DNA of 64,000 nucleotides from Moduliflexus sp964602655 (GTDB taxonomy: Bacteria; Moduliflexota; Moduliflexia; Moduliflexales; Moduliflexaceae), in contig CAZRSF010000019.1 of NCBI GenBank assembly GCA_964602655.1, positions 1 to 64,000 of the forward strand. Reading direction: 5' to 3'. A program made the translations under genes and the position numbers. Positions 1 to 8,516 of this stretch are shown one piece after another (position 1 is the first letter of the stretch; each line of letters starts with the position of its first letter). The notes beneath the pieces are model-generated. The model searched no databases and was not told where the DNA came from. It saw nothing but the letters and a program-made list of their open reading frames with translations.

Positions 1-1069
1 GGGCGACTGCGCCGGTCGTGCCGGAACCGGCAAAGGAGTCGAGAACGAGATCGCCAGGCTTAGTCACAATCTGTATAATGCGTTGTAACAACCTTTCAGG
101 TTTTGGCGTAGCAAAAGGCTTATCTCCAAAAAGTTCACGAATTTCTCGACTTGCTTCCTGATTATGACCAACTTCATCGTATAACCAAACCGTCTGAGGA
201 ATTACACCAGGCGAAATTTCAGACAAAAATCTTTTGACTGATGGCCTTGCGTTACCATCTTCTCCAAACCATATTCGATTTTCTGCTAATAATTCCTGAT
301 ATTTTGAGGGGGAAAATACCCAACATCGATTTTCAGGAGGTAAATGCTTTCTACCTGTACGGGAAACTATCTCAAAAATATTATCACTTTTTCCAGTTTT
401 AGCAAATTGTCTTCCACGTTGTCCAGATAATAAGCTTATAGAAGAATTTTCTGGTTTCCATAATCCACGAGGATCATTGTCCGGGTTTCTATATTTTCCT
501 TCTTGTTCCTGAGAACGTTCCAATAAGCCAAATTGAGCGGAAAGGATGTTTTTAGCGTAAATAAGAAGATGATCATGTGACGCTGAAATCAGATGCGCAT
601 TACTTCTTGGGCCGTAAGCTTTCTGCCAGATGGCATTTGCTACAAAATTGCTCCTGCCAAATATTTCATCGCAAAGCACTTTCAAATAATGACATTCATT
701 ATCATCAATAGTTATCCATAATGAACCTTCCTCAGACAACAATCTATGCAAGAGTTCTAACCTGTCCCGCATCAGCGAGAGCCAGATCGAATGCTCGATC
801 CCGTCGTCATACTGCGCGAACGCGCTGCCGGTGTTGTAGGGCGGATCGATAAAGACGCATTTCACCTTGCCGGTGAAATCCTGTTCCAGCGCCTTCAACG
901 CTAAGAGGTTATCGCCGAAAATCAGGCGGTTGTCGAACTCGTCGCGCTCCGTGACGCGAAACGCGGCGTGGTGGCTGCGCTCCGGGTCTTCCAGCAAAAT
1001 GCGCGGTTCGAGTCGCGGGCGGTTCGCTTTGCCGATCCAGGTCAATTCTAATTTTGGTTTGTTGTGCAT
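1..1069 (-). CDS. Site-specific DNA adenine methyltransferase (beta-class, Mod-like), 3' truncated
   Basis: Predicted N6-adenine DNA methyltransferase that would transfer a methyl group from SAM to adenine in a target site. The start ATG is at 1069; the frame stays open to the window edge, so about 356 N-terminal residues are seen and the C-terminus is missing. The catalytic motif DPPYNTG is at residues 75-81 and the SAM-binding motif LDSFAGSGTTG at about 342-352. Motif IV before motif I is the beta-class order, as in type III Mod subunits. It runs in the same direction as the toxin-antitoxin pair and SNF2 helicase upstream, which suggests a restriction/defence island. The missing end could hold a target recognition domain, and a nuclease gene may lie outside the window. 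Class call is firm; type III versus solitary is open. Confidence 0.88.
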   Translation of the reverse strand, partial: MHNKPKLELTWIGKANRPRLEPRILLEDPERSHHAAFRVTERDEFDNRLIFGDNLLALKALEQDFTGKVKCVFIDPPYNTGSAFAQYDDGIEHSIWLSLMRDRLELLHRLLSEEGSLWITIDDNECHYLKVLCDEIFGRSNFVANAIWQKAYGPRSNAHLISASHDHLLIYAKNILSAQFGLLERSQEQEGKYRNPDNDPRGLWKPENSSISLLSGQRGRQFAKTGKSDNIFEIVSRTGRKHLPPENRCWVFSPSKYQELLAENRIWFGEDGNARPSVKRFLSEISPGVIPQTVWLYDEVGHNQEASREIRELFGDKPFATPKPERLLQRIIQIVTKPGDLVLDSFAGSGTTGAVA

Positions 1070-1089
1070 GGTTGTCGTTCCGTCCCCCA

Positions 1090-1136
1090 GCCCTGAAAGG
1101 GCGTGATATATCAGCGCAGGGCGCAACCCTGCGATG
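1090..1136. repeat. Dispersed CCCTGAAAGGGC-type repeat, copy 1
   Basis: The string CCTGAAAGGGCG is followed by a short ATATATCAGCGCAGGGCGCAA core and CCCTGCG. The same modules recur in inverted order at 1167-1216 and 1862-1914, and the CCCTGAAAGGGC half recurs at 4916-5095. Copies sit on both sides of the PIN toxin-antitoxin pair. Confidence 0.7.
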
Positions 1137-1166
1137 CTGTGATGGCGAATGCGGTTCGCGTTCGCG

Positions 1167-1216
1167 TTCGCAGGGCGTTGCCCTGCGCTGATGTATGCCG
1201 CCCTTTCAGGGCTGAA
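1167..1216. repeat. Dispersed GCCCTTTCAGGGC-type repeat, copy 2
   Basis: Carries CGCAGGGCGTTGCCCTGCG, then CTGATGTATGCCGCCCTTTCAGGGC. This is the reverse-complement arrangement of the copy at 1090-1136, so the two form a large imperfect inverted repeat. It overlaps the last few codons of the PIN-domain gene. Confidence 0.65.
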
Positions 1217-1619
1217 ATGTTTGCAAAAACGCTTCGGGATTGTAAATGTGCAAGCCCGACGCGATGAAATCGCTTTCATTTCTGGTAATAATCGTGGCAA
1301 TCGCTTCTTGTTTTGCGGAACAGGCTTGAATGGCGTCTTCGAAATCCGACATGCCGGAGCGCAACGCTTGCAGCACGACATGTTTGTCAACGGATGCGAC
1401 CTCCACAATATCCAGCAATTCTTCAATCAATGCGAGCGCCGTTTCTTTTCCCTTTTCTTTGCGCGTGATGTAATACAAATCGGTGATGGTCGTCGCGGTC
1501 ACGAACAATTGAAATGACCGTTGCTGCGCAATGTTCACGAGTTGAACGGCATCACGGACAAATGGCTCTCGCTCCAGCAAAATATCCAGAATCACATTGG
1601 TGTCAAGCAGTAATTTCAT
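1206..1619 (-). CDS. PIN-domain toxin (VapC-like)
   Basis: A 137-residue PIN-domain protein, likely a Mg-dependent ribonuclease toxin. The N-terminal LLLDTNVILDILL holds the first catalytic Asp, with further acidic residues at the usual spacing (TDLYY, SDFEDAIQ) and a final ITRNESDF strand typical of PIN domains. The start overlaps the stop region of the upstream antitoxin by 4 nt, the usual coupling in toxin-antitoxin operons. It lies between a methyltransferase and an SNF2 helicase. The family is clear; the RNA target cannot be predicted. Confidence 0.85.
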   Translation of the reverse strand: MKLLLDTNVILDILLEREPFVRDAVQLVNIAQQRSFQLFVTATTITDLYYITRKEKGKETALALIEELLDIVEVASVDKHVVLQALRSGMSDFEDAIQACSAKQEAIATIITRNESDFIASGLHIYNPEAFLQTFQP

Positions 1620-1855
1620 GCGTATTTTCCTCGAAGATAGTCACGTTTCGCCTCATCAGGCTCGCTTCCCTTCAGCGCCCCTGTCCATTTATCGAGAAAC
1701 TGTTCGACGCGGTGTTGATGCGCGCTCTCCGGCGGAGTTTCAGGATATTCGAACACTAAAAAAATTTCGACATTGCGATGAGCAAACCGGGCGATTTCAG
1801 GAATGTGAATGATTCCATCTTCTTCCACTGTTGTTTCGAATTTATAGGCTTCCAT
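1616..1855 (-). CDS. Antitoxin-like partner of the PIN toxin
   Basis: A 79-residue acidic protein starting MEAYKFETTVEEDGIIHIP, then a short beta-rich segment (VEIFLVFEYPE) and a charged helical C-terminus ending in YLRGKYA. This looks like a small antitoxin with an AbrB-like or short beta N-terminal domain and a toxin-binding tail. The ATG at 1855 has AAGGAG 6 nt upstream; the ATG 3 nt before it is the other option, and a longer reading from 1918 would run through a dispersed repeat and is unlikely. The gene overlaps the PIN gene by 4 nt. The role is inferred mainly from position. Confidence 0.7.
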   Translation of the reverse strand: MEAYKFETTVEEDGIIHIPEIARFAHRNVEIFLVFEYPETPPESAHQHRVEQFLDKWTGALKGSEPDEAKRDYLRGKYA

Positions 1856-1861
1856 CATGCT

Positions 1862-1914
1862 CTCCTTCGCAGGGTTGCGCCCTGCGCTGATATATTGCGC
1901 CCTTTCAGGGCTGA
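1862..1914. repeat. Dispersed GCCCTTTCAGGGC-type repeat, copy 3
   Basis: CTCCTTCGCAGGGTTGCGCCCTGCGCTGATATATT followed by GCGCCCTTTCAGGGCTGA. It separates the SNF2 gene from the antitoxin gene and matches the modules at 1090-1216. Confidence 0.65.
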
Positions 1915-4782
1915 TCATACAAGCCGCCAGCGGACGCAGAGGAGTTCGGTCAGGTCGTGGGTCTGCGTCATCAGGGCTTCGGTGCTGGCGATAATGTTGT
2001 CGCGGTTCGCGTCAATTTCATCTTGCGCGGCAAACAGGGTGCGGCGCTTGTCGCTGCGCTCTTTTTCAAGAGCTTTGACATCTTTCTGCGCCGCGAGTTT
2101 TTCTTCAAGCGAAATCGCGATCTGCGCGGCGCGGCGAGCCTCTTTGATGCGCCGGTCGTAGTCTTTGATCTCTTGTTCCAATGACGCCTTGCGGTCTTCC
2201 GCCCAGGCGTCGAGCTTGCGGATTTCGGCGTCGAAAAAGTCGGCGTTGCGCTCGTTGATGGCGCGAAGCACGGCGTTTTGTTTCGCGATGGTCTGTTCCG
2301 CCAATATGGCCGGAGCGTCCGCCGCCGGGTCGCCCGCCTGCGCCGGAAGCGCGAACATGCGCCGGGCAGTGTCGTCTTCGAGCGCCTGCCCATCGTCGCA
2401 GACCGCCGCCCAGATCAGCGCGTCTTCGGGCTGCGAGAGCGATTCGACCCGCAGGCGCGAGAGCCGCAGCCAGCCCTGTTTGACCGGAAGCTGCTCTAAC
2501 ACGCTGATTTTATTTTCGGCATGGGTATAGTCAATGATAAATTCCACCGGCGGCAGCGTCCGCTGTTTCGCCCGCTCCAAAAGCTGCTGCGCGAGCGGGT
2601 GCGCCATGCGGTACAAATGCGCTTCCCCGGAACGGCGCGGCAATTCGTAGCGTCCTGCCGGAATTTCGGCGCAGATGAACGGGGAGTCATGCAGATCGAA
2701 CGCGGCGGCGTCGTGAAACGTGGCGTGGCTGTCAAGTTCGTAGCGCGTCAACTGCATCAACATCCGCTCGTAGCGGTCGAGCTGCGCCTGCGCGGTCTGC
2801 GCCTGCACTCGCAATTTGTCCCGCACTTCGTCGTCGAAATGCTCTAAGAGCGATTGGCGCGTCTGCGTCATGGCGTCCTGAATCTGGGCGCTCAATTCGG
2901 TTTGCAGCGCGTCGAAGGCGCTGTTGATTTCTTCCGGCGTGCGGCAATGCTGATAAATGTCGGCGATCCGCTTTTCGAACGCCACGCCCGATTCTACGAC
3001 GCCAAGCACCTCGTCACTCGCGCCGAACACCCCTTCGAAGAGCCGGAATTTCTCTTCAAGCAGTTCGAAGACGCGGCGGTCGGCCTCGTTTTTCTGATTC
3101 AGAAAATTCACCACCACCACATCATGCAACTGGCCGTAGCGATGGCAGCGCCCGATGCGCTGCTCGACGCGCTGCGGATTCCAGGGCAAATCGTAGTTGA
3201 CGACGAGGGAGCAGAATTGCAGGTTGATCCCTTCGGCCCCGGCTTCGGTCGCGATCATAATCTGGCCGCGTTCGCGGAATTCATCCACGAGCGCGGAGCG
3301 CATGTCTGCCGTGCGCGAGCCGGTGACGCGATCCGTGCCGTTGTGACGCTCTGCCCATTCTTTATAAATCGTTTTGGAACGGTCGTCATTGTTCGAGCCG
3401 TTGAACAGGACGATGCCGTCGCGATAGGGACTCTCCGCCAGCAGGCGCAGCAGATACTCCTGCGTCCGCTTCGATTCCGTGAAAATCAACGCCTTTTGCG
3501 CCGCCCCGGAATTCGCCGCGTTCGCAAAGCCGATGTCCAGCGCTTTCAATAACGCGGCGCCTTTGGCGTTTTCGCCAATCTCTTTGGCAAGATCGCAGAG
3601 CGCCTGCAATTCCGCGATTTCCTTTTCCAGCGCGGCGCGTTCCGCCCCGGTCAGTTGTTCCGGCTCGTCGTCCTCCTCGCTCCATTCGTCCGCCATTTCG
3701 TCCAATTCCTCGAAATCGTCGCCCAATTCCACGTCAAGCGGCGTTTCAGGCTCTATGGCGGCGGTCAGGCGTTGGCGCAGGCGGCGCAGCATCGTGTCTA
3801 ACGCGCCCGCAATCGCAAAGGTTGACGAGGCGAGCAGTTTGCGCAGCACGAGCGTGATCAGTTGGCGCTGGCTTGCCGGCAGCGCAACGAGGTTCGGCTT
3901 GCGCAGATATTCCGATACAAGCGTGTACAGATACCATTCATCTTCGCTCGGCGTGAAGGGATGCGTCATCGCCTGGCGTTTCGTGTATCTGATGTACTGC
4001 AACACCTGGCTGCGCAGCGTCCGCTTGCAGATCGGCTGCAACCGCGCTTTCAAGGTCTGAAACGTCTGCGGATCGCTCAAATCGCTGAATTGATCGCGAA
4101 AACTTTTGAGGTCGCCGAAGACATGCTCGTCAATAAAACTGACTAATCCGTAGAGTTCAAGCAGCGAGTTTTGCAGCGGCGTGGCGGTGAGCAGCAGCTT
4201 ATCGTGAATGTCTTTGAGCATGTCGCGCAAATCGTTCGCGATTTTGTTCGATTTTTTATACACGTTACGCAGGCGATGCGCTTCGTCAATGACCACGAGG
4301 TCCCAGGGGACGCTGCCGACATCGCGGGCTTTGCTGCGGGCGAATTGATAGGAGCAGATCACGATTTCCGCCGGTTCGCGGGGATCGAACGGATTGCGCC
4401 TGGCGTCCGCTTTGCGGAGGCGGTTATAGGACGCGGTTTCGAGGATGCGGCAGGGCAGGAAGAATTTTTCCTGTAATTCCTGAAGCCATTGCTTGCGCAG
4501 GTTGGCGGGCGTAATGACGAGAATGCGGCGTTTGCGCTCCGCCCAGCGCTGCGACATCACCAACCCGGCCTCGATAGTTTTGCCCAATCCGACCTCGTCG
4601 GCCAGAATTGCCCCTTTCGACAGGGGCGAATGAAACGCAAACAGCGCGGCGTCCACCTGATGCGGGTTCAAATCCACCCGCGCATCCACCAACGCGCCCG
4701 CTAATTTTTCGACATCGCCAGCCGCATGGCGTTTCGTCAATTCGTAGGCGACATATTTCGCCTGATAATCGGTGTAGATCAT
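1915..4782 (-). CDS. SNF2/RapA-type DEAD-like helicase
   Basis: A 955-residue superfamily 2 helicase/translocase. The ATPase core shows Walker A DEVGLGKT (residues 62-69), DEAH (166-169), LLLTATPLQNS (about 197-207), and the helicase C domain with ATEAGAEGINLQF and RVEQRIGRCHRYGQ (about 511-550). An acidic stretch lies near 350-380. The C-terminal third is rich in charged heptads and probably coiled coil (about 800-930). The ATG at 4782 is preferred: it has GGAG 6 nt upstream and begins MIYTDYQAKY as I recall for this family; an in-frame ATG at 4821 is the alternative. Such helicases often sit beside adenine methyltransferases in phage-defence loci (DISARM-like or type III-like). The rest of the system is not visible. 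Confidence 0.85.
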   Translation of the reverse strand: MIYTDYQAKYVAYELTKRHAAGDVEKLAGALVDARVDLNPHQVDAALFAFHSPLSKGAILADEVGLGKTIEAGLVMSQRWAERKRRILVITPANLRKQWLQELQEKFFLPCRILETASYNRLRKADARRNPFDPREPAEIVICSYQFARSKARDVGSVPWDLVVIDEAHRLRNVYKKSNKIANDLRDMLKDIHDKLLLTATPLQNSLLELYGLVSFIDEHVFGDLKSFRDQFSDLSDPQTFQTLKARLQPICKRTLRSQVLQYIRYTKRQAMTHPFTPSEDEWYLYTLVSEYLRKPNLVALPASQRQLITLVLRKLLASSTFAIAGALDTMLRRLRQRLTAAIEPETPLDVELGDDFEELDEMADEWSEEDDEPEQLTGAERAALEKEIAELQALCDLAKEIGENAKGAALLKALDIGFANAANSGAAQKALIFTESKRTQEYLLRLLAESPYRDGIVLFNGSNNDDRSKTIYKEWAERHNGTDRVTGSRTADMRSALVDEFRERGQIMIATEAGAEGINLQFCSLVVNYDLPWNPQRVEQRIGRCHRYGQLHDVVVVNFLNQKNEADRRVFELLEEKFRLFEGVFGASDEVLGVVESGVAFEKRIADIYQHCRTPEEINSAFDALQTELSAQIQDAMTQTRQSLLEHFDDEVRDKLRVQAQTAQAQLDRYERMLMQLTRYELDSHATFHDAAAFDLHDSPFICAEIPAGRYELPRRSGEAHLYRMAHPLAQQLLERAKQRTLPPVEFIIDYTHAENKISVLEQLPVKQGWLRLSRLRVESLSQPEDALIWAAVCDDGQALEDDTARRMFALPAQAGDPAADAPAILAEQTIAKQNAVLRAINERNADFFDAEIRKLDAWAEDRKASLEQEIKDYDRRIKEARRAAQIAISLEEKLAAQKDVKALEKERSDKRRTLFAAQDEIDANRDNIIASTEALMTQTHDLTELLCVRWRLV

Positions 4783-4821
4783 GTTGTGCTCCGCGGAAAC
4801 ACTCCGATTCTGTAATTGCAT

Positions 4822-5160
4822 TATTCACTCACGTTACGCAGCATCTACGCGATTCCCCTCCCTGGGAGGGGCAAGGGGCTTACAGGTACGGGTGTTTTAC
4901 CGAAGCGTCGTCTTTGCCCTGAAAGGGCAGGAGAATACAGACAGGGGATTCATCCCCTGGAACACGGTGCATCTCTCCGCGCCCTGAAAGGGCGCAGGAA
5001 GGCGTTCCATCGCCCTTTCAGGGCGGGCATCGTCGCGGCGCTCACCAGCGGTTGAAACCGCTGTCTTTATCCCTGTGCCCTTTCAGGGCAAAAACCCATG
5101 CCTGTCAGCCCATACCCCCTCCCAGGAGGGGAATTCATCGTCATCGAGTCGAACCTGCTG
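4822..5160. repeat. Repeat-rich intergenic block
   Basis: No credible gene. CCTCCCTGGGAGGGGCAAG sits near 4858. GCCCTGAAAGGGC-type half-sites follow near 4916, 4980, 5008 (inverted) and 5080 (inverted), and a second CCCCTCCCAGGAGGGG motif is near 5117. These match the repeats around 1.1-1.9 kb and 5.5 kb. The block separates the defence island from tRNA-Asn. Confidence 0.6.
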
Positions 5161-5280
5161 CATAACATCAGTTACTTTGTTTTCTTAAACGTCGGCTGTA
5201 TTGCGTTAAAATCAAACAGGAGAATTCTCGGATGTCAACGAAAATCTCTCTTATCGCGCAAAAGTTTTGCGAAAAAAAGC

Positions 5281-5308
5281 TTGACAATAATTGCGGGGTG
5301 CATAGGAT
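5281..5308 (+). promoter_or_regulatory. Candidate sigma70 promoter of tRNA-Asn
   Basis: TTGACA at 5281-5286 and TAGGAT at 5303-5308 with a 16-nt spacer, ending about 28 nt before the tRNA. The -35 is perfect and the -10 partly matches. Confidence 0.5.
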
Positions 5309-5336
5309 CTGGCTCATCCGATTGATGAAGAAATGT

Positions 5337-5412
5337 TCCCCGGTAGCTCAGTCGGTAGAGCGATTGGCTGTTAACCAATTGGTCGCTGGTTCGAGTCCGG
5401 CCCGGGGAGCCA
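5337..5412 (+). tRNA. tRNA-Asn (anticodon GTT)
   Basis: A 76-nt cloverleaf. The acceptor arm TCCCCGG (5337-5343) pairs with CCGGGGA (5402-5408), followed by discriminator G and an encoded CCA (5410-5412). The anticodon stem ATTGG/CCAAT encloses loop CTGTTAA with anticodon GTT. The T-arm carries GGTTCGAGTCC. It has its own promoter and terminator, so it is probably a single-gene transcript. Confidence 0.97.
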
Positions 5413-5419
5413 CTTTTCA

Positions 5420-5452
5420 GGCTGTTTTCCGTCAAGGAAAACAGCCTTTTTT
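5420..5452 (+). terminator. Intrinsic terminator after tRNA-Asn
   Basis: Perfect 11-bp stem GGCTGTTTTCC (5420-5430) and GGAAAACAGCC (5436-5446) with a 5-nt loop, followed by six T. Confidence 0.92.
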
Positions 5453-5496
5453 GTTGCATTGTTTCACTGCCCTAAAATGCCGCCAAAGGCGACAGA

Positions 5497-5592
5497 TTCC
5501 CCTCCTGGGAGGGGCAAGGGGTGGGTTGTTCAGGTTGGCAGCATCTCAGCGTCAAAAACCCACCCCCAACCCCTCCCTGGAGGGGAGTTTAC
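5497..5592. repeat. Inverted repeat of the CCCCTCCTGGGAGGGG type
   Basis: CCCCTCCTGGGAGGGG plus CAAGGGGTGGGTT on the left, and AACCCACCCCCAACCCCTC with CCCTGGAGGGG on the right, form a long imperfect inverted repeat just before recQ. The short GGGAGG palindrome also occurs near 4858 and 5117. Confidence 0.6.
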
Positions 5593-5649
5593 GGCTTCGC
5601 CGCATGAAATCCATATATGTTGGGGGGGCTGGGAGTAAATATTCAGAGC

Positions 5650-7827
5650 ATGATACATCAAGCGCGTCAGATTCTTAAACACGTTTTTGGCTATGACCAG
5701 TTTCGCCCGCTGCAAGAGGAAATCATCGCGAATGTCCTGCAACGCAAGGATACGTTGGCGATCATGCCGACCGGCGGCGGCAAATCGCTCTGCTATCAAA
5801 TCCCGGCGCTGCTGTTCGACGGGCTGACGATCGTGGTCTCGCCGCTGATCTCCCTGATGAAAGATCAGGTGCAGCAATTGACGGAACTCGGCGTCGCGTC
5901 GGTCGTGTTGAACAGTTCCCTCTCCGCGCAGGAGTATCAGCAAGGCGTCGGGCGGATTGCGCGGAACGAAGCGAAGCTGTTGTTTTTAGCGCCGGAAACG
6001 CTCCTGATGCAGCGAACGCGGGCGTTGTTGGCGTCGCGGCAGGTCGAATGTTTCGCGATTGACGAGGCGCACTGCATTTCGGAATGGGGGCATGATTTTC
6101 GGCCTGAATATCGCCAGCTTGCCGAAGTGCGCCAACAGTTTCCATCCGCCGTCTGCCTTGCGCTGACCGCCACCGCCACGCCGCAGGTGCAAAATGATAT
6201 TGCCGCCACCCTCAATTTCGATGCGTCGAGCCGTTTCATCGCCAGTTTCAACCGCCATAATCTCCGCCTTGACGTGGCACAGAAAACCGATCCGGTGCGG
6301 CAAACGCTCGAATTCCTCGCGCAATTTCCGAATCAATCCGGCATTATTTATTGCCTGACCCGCCAGCAGGTGGACGAACTCGCCGGGCTGCTGCGCCTGC
6401 GCGGATTCTCGGTCGCGCCGTATCACGCGGGACTTTCCGACGCCGAACGCCACGAAAATCAGGAGCGGTTCATTCGGGACGACATCGCGCTTATGGTGGC
6501 GACGGTTGCCTTCGGCATGGGCATCAACAAGCCGAATATCCGGTTCATTCTGCATTACGATCTGCCGAAAAACATCGAAGGCTATTATCAGCAGATCGGA
6601 CGCGCCGGGCGTGACGGGCTGCCGGCGCATTGCCTTCTGCTGTTCGGCTATGGCGATCTATGGAAAATCAAATCGTTCATCACTCAAAAAGATGAACGCG
6701 AACAACGCGTCGCCCTCGCGCATCTCAACGCGCTGGTCGGATTCGCCGAGACGAACGAATGCCGCCGCATTCCGCTGCTGAAATATTTCGGCGAGCAGCC
6801 GACGGCGAGCGATTGCGGCTTATGCGACAATTGCCTGACCGAGAAGCAGCCGCTCGTGGATGTCACGATTCCGGCGCAAAAATTCCTCTCCTGCGTCAAA
6901 CGCACGGGCGAAACGTTCGGCGCCGGGCATGTGATTGACGTGCTGCGCGGCTCGCAAGCGGAAAAAGTCATCAAATTCGGCCATCAGCAGCTTTCGACTT
7001 ACGGCATCGGCCTCGAATATTCGAAAGCCCAATGGTTTTTCCTGTCGCGCCAATTTCAGCAGCAGGATTTGCTGGAACAAGACCCGGAATTCGGCAGCCT
7101 GAAATTGACGCCGAAAGCCTGGGACGTGATGCGCGGCAAGGCGCAGGTGTTCGCCAGCCTCGAAGCGTCGCAGCAGCGCGCAGCGAACGCAAGCGGCGCG
7201 AACGAAGAGGACTATGATCGCGACCTGTTCGACATATTGCGGCAGCGGCGCAAGGCGCTTGCCGACGAGCATAACGTGCCGCCTTACGCGATTTTCCCGG
7301 ACAAAACCTTGATCGAAATGGCGACGTATTTTCCGCAAAGCGAACAGAGTTTGCGGACGATTCACGGCGTCGGCGAGATCAAATACGAACGCTATGGTCA
7401 GACCTTTCTGAGCCTGCTCCGCGAGCATTGCCAGGCGCATCAACTCGCGGAACGCCCGAAAACCGGCGCAAGCCTCGGCGACGATATTCCGAAAAGCACG
7501 AAAATGCTGCGACATCACATTGTCGGCGACGCCTTCAATACGGGCAAATCGGTACAAAACCTGATGGACGAATATCGGGTGAAAATCGCGACGATCCTCG
7601 ATCATTTGCACAAAAATTTGCTCGAAGGGCGCGCGTTGCGTTCCGACGAAAATTTGCTCGCCTATTCCGCCTTATCGCCCGCGCAGCAGCAGCGCGTCTT
7701 GAGCGTGTTCGGGGAAATCGGCGCGGAACGTCTGAAGCCGGTCTTCGAGGCGCTGAACGAAGAGGTCAGTTACGACGAATTGCACCTGCTGCGGCTGCAT
7801 TTCCTGATTCAATCAAACATTCGATAG
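5650..7827 (+). CDS. recQ: ATP-dependent DNA helicase RecQ
   Basis: A 725-residue 3'-5' DNA helicase for recombination and fork repair. It begins with the RecQ N-terminus (FGYDQFRPLQEEII). Walker A MPTGGGKSLCYQ, the DEAH box AIDEAHCISEWGHDFRPEY, a TATAT motif, and QQIGRAGRDGLPA motif VI follow. A zinc-binding RQC region (ECRR, DCGLCDNC) and an HRDC-like domain near 525-600 come next, then a C-terminal helix-turn-helix-like extension. The ATG at 5650 gives the family N-terminus MIHQARQIL; the SD is weak. Length fits long bacterial RecQ proteins. Nothing in the context points to a special role. Confidence 0.96.
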   Translation: MIHQARQILKHVFGYDQFRPLQEEIIANVLQRKDTLAIMPTGGGKSLCYQIPALLFDGLTIVVSPLISLMKDQVQQLTELGVASVVLNSSLSAQEYQQGVGRIARNEAKLLFLAPETLLMQRTRALLASRQVECFAIDEAHCISEWGHDFRPEYRQLAEVRQQFPSAVCLALTATATPQVQNDIAATLNFDASSRFIASFNRHNLRLDVAQKTDPVRQTLEFLAQFPNQSGIIYCLTRQQVDELAGLLRLRGFSVAPYHAGLSDAERHENQERFIRDDIALMVATVAFGMGINKPNIRFILHYDLPKNIEGYYQQIGRAGRDGLPAHCLLLFGYGDLWKIKSFITQKDEREQRVALAHLNALVGFAETNECRRIPLLKYFGEQPTASDCGLCDNCLTEKQPLVDVTIPAQKFLSCVKRTGETFGAGHVIDVLRGSQAEKVIKFGHQQLSTYGIGLEYSKAQWFFLSRQFQQQDLLEQDPEFGSLKLTPKAWDVMRGKAQVFASLEASQQRAANASGANEEDYDRDLFDILRQRRKALADEHNVPPYAIFPDKTLIEMATYFPQSEQSLRTIHGVGEIKYERYGQTFLSLLREHCQAHQLAERPKTGASLGDDIPKSTKMLRHHIVGDAFNTGKSVQNLMDEYRVKIATILDHLHKNLLEGRALRSDENLLAYSALSPAQQQRVLSVFGEIGAERLKPVFEALNEEVSYDELHLLRLHFLIQSNIR

Positions 7828-7858
7828 CTGTCAGACACTTCCGAAGCGCCTGACAGCT
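7826..7858. repeat. 33-nt dyad repeat
   Basis: Imperfect palindrome AGCTGTCAGACACTTCCGAA then GCGCCTGACAGCT, immediately after the recQ stop. It has the constant 33-nt length of the dispersed dyad family and may act as a weak transcript end. Confidence 0.7.
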
Positions 7859-7896
7859 TTGAGCTACTGTTCTGACAACATTTGCCTGACGGGTTC

Positions 7897-7929
7897 AACC
7901 CTGCCAGGGTTTCAAACCCTGGCAGGGTT
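7897..7929. repeat. 33-nt dyad repeat
   Basis: Perfect 16-bp arms AACCCTGCCAGGGTTT and AAACCCTGGCAGGGTT around one C. Second member of the family in the recQ-kptA gap. Confidence 0.85.
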
Positions 7930-7970
7930 AAGCCTTCCGACCCGTCACCTTAAACTTGTCAAAACACTAT

Positions 7971-8516
7971 ATGCAAACATCGCTTGTGAATATCAGCAAA
8001 TTTTTGAGTTTCGTGCTGCGCCATCAGCCGGAGTCGGTTGGTTTGACGCCGGATGTCGGCGGATGGGTGGCGGTTGATGATGTGTTGGCGGCGGCGCAGA
8101 AGAAGGGGTTTCCGCTGGATCGCGCCTTGTTGGAAACGATTGTGGCGCAGAACGACAAACAGCGGTTTGCGTTCAGCGACGACGGCCTGCGCATCCGCGC
8201 CAGTCAGGGGCATTCGTTTCCGGTTGACCTCGGCCTTGCGCCGCTGACGCCGCCGGAACTGCTCTTTCATGGCACGGCGACCCGCTTTCTGGAACCAATC
8301 CGCGAACAGGGCTTGCGTCCCGGCAGCCGCCAACAGGTGCATCTATCCAGCGACGAAGTCACGGCGACGGCAGTCGGTCAGCGGCATGGCAAGCCGATGG
8401 TGTTGACCGTGCTGGCCGGGCGCATGGCTCAAGACGGCTTTCTGTTCTATCGTTCCGCCAATGGCGTCTGGCTGACCGACGCCGTGCCTGCCGCCTATCT
8501 CCGTTTTGCTGCGTAG
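7971..8516 (+). CDS. kptA: RNA 2'-phosphotransferase KptA/Tpt1
   Basis: A 181-residue Tpt1/KptA protein, which removes an internal RNA 2'-phosphate using NAD+. It shows the N-terminal winged-helix signature ISKFLSFVLRHQPESVG and the core LFHGTATRFLEPIREQGL, HLSSD and GVWLTD motifs of the ADP-ribosyltransferase-like domain. The ATG at 7971 is preferred over a TTG at 7956, though no SD is visible. In bacteria this enzyme has no obvious tRNA-splicing role; proposed roles are RNA repair or ADP-ribose capping. Its stop codon lies inside a hairpin (8513-8540). Confidence 0.93.
   Translation: MQTSLVNISKFLSFVLRHQPESVGLTPDVGGWVAVDDVLAAAQKKGFPLDRALLETIVAQNDKQRFAFSDDGLRIRASQGHSFPVDLGLAPLTPPELLFHGTATRFLEPIREQGLRPGSRQQVHLSSDEVTATAVGQRHGKPMVLTVLAGRMAQDGFLFYRSANGVWLTDAVPAAYLRFAA

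Noticed and set aside
1149..1517. Plus-strand frame of 122 residues across the PIN gene
   Set aside because: It lies opposite a well-supported PIN toxin and contains repeat-derived sequence; no SD or known motif.
2854..3552. 232-residue plus-strand frame inside the helicase gene
   Set aside because: Antisense shadow of conserved helicase motifs; composition is Arg/Phe-rich as expected for a mirror frame.
5986..7611. Long minus-strand frames (214 and 263 residues) within recQ
   Set aside because: RecQ motifs are intact on the plus strand, and the antisense frames match nothing.
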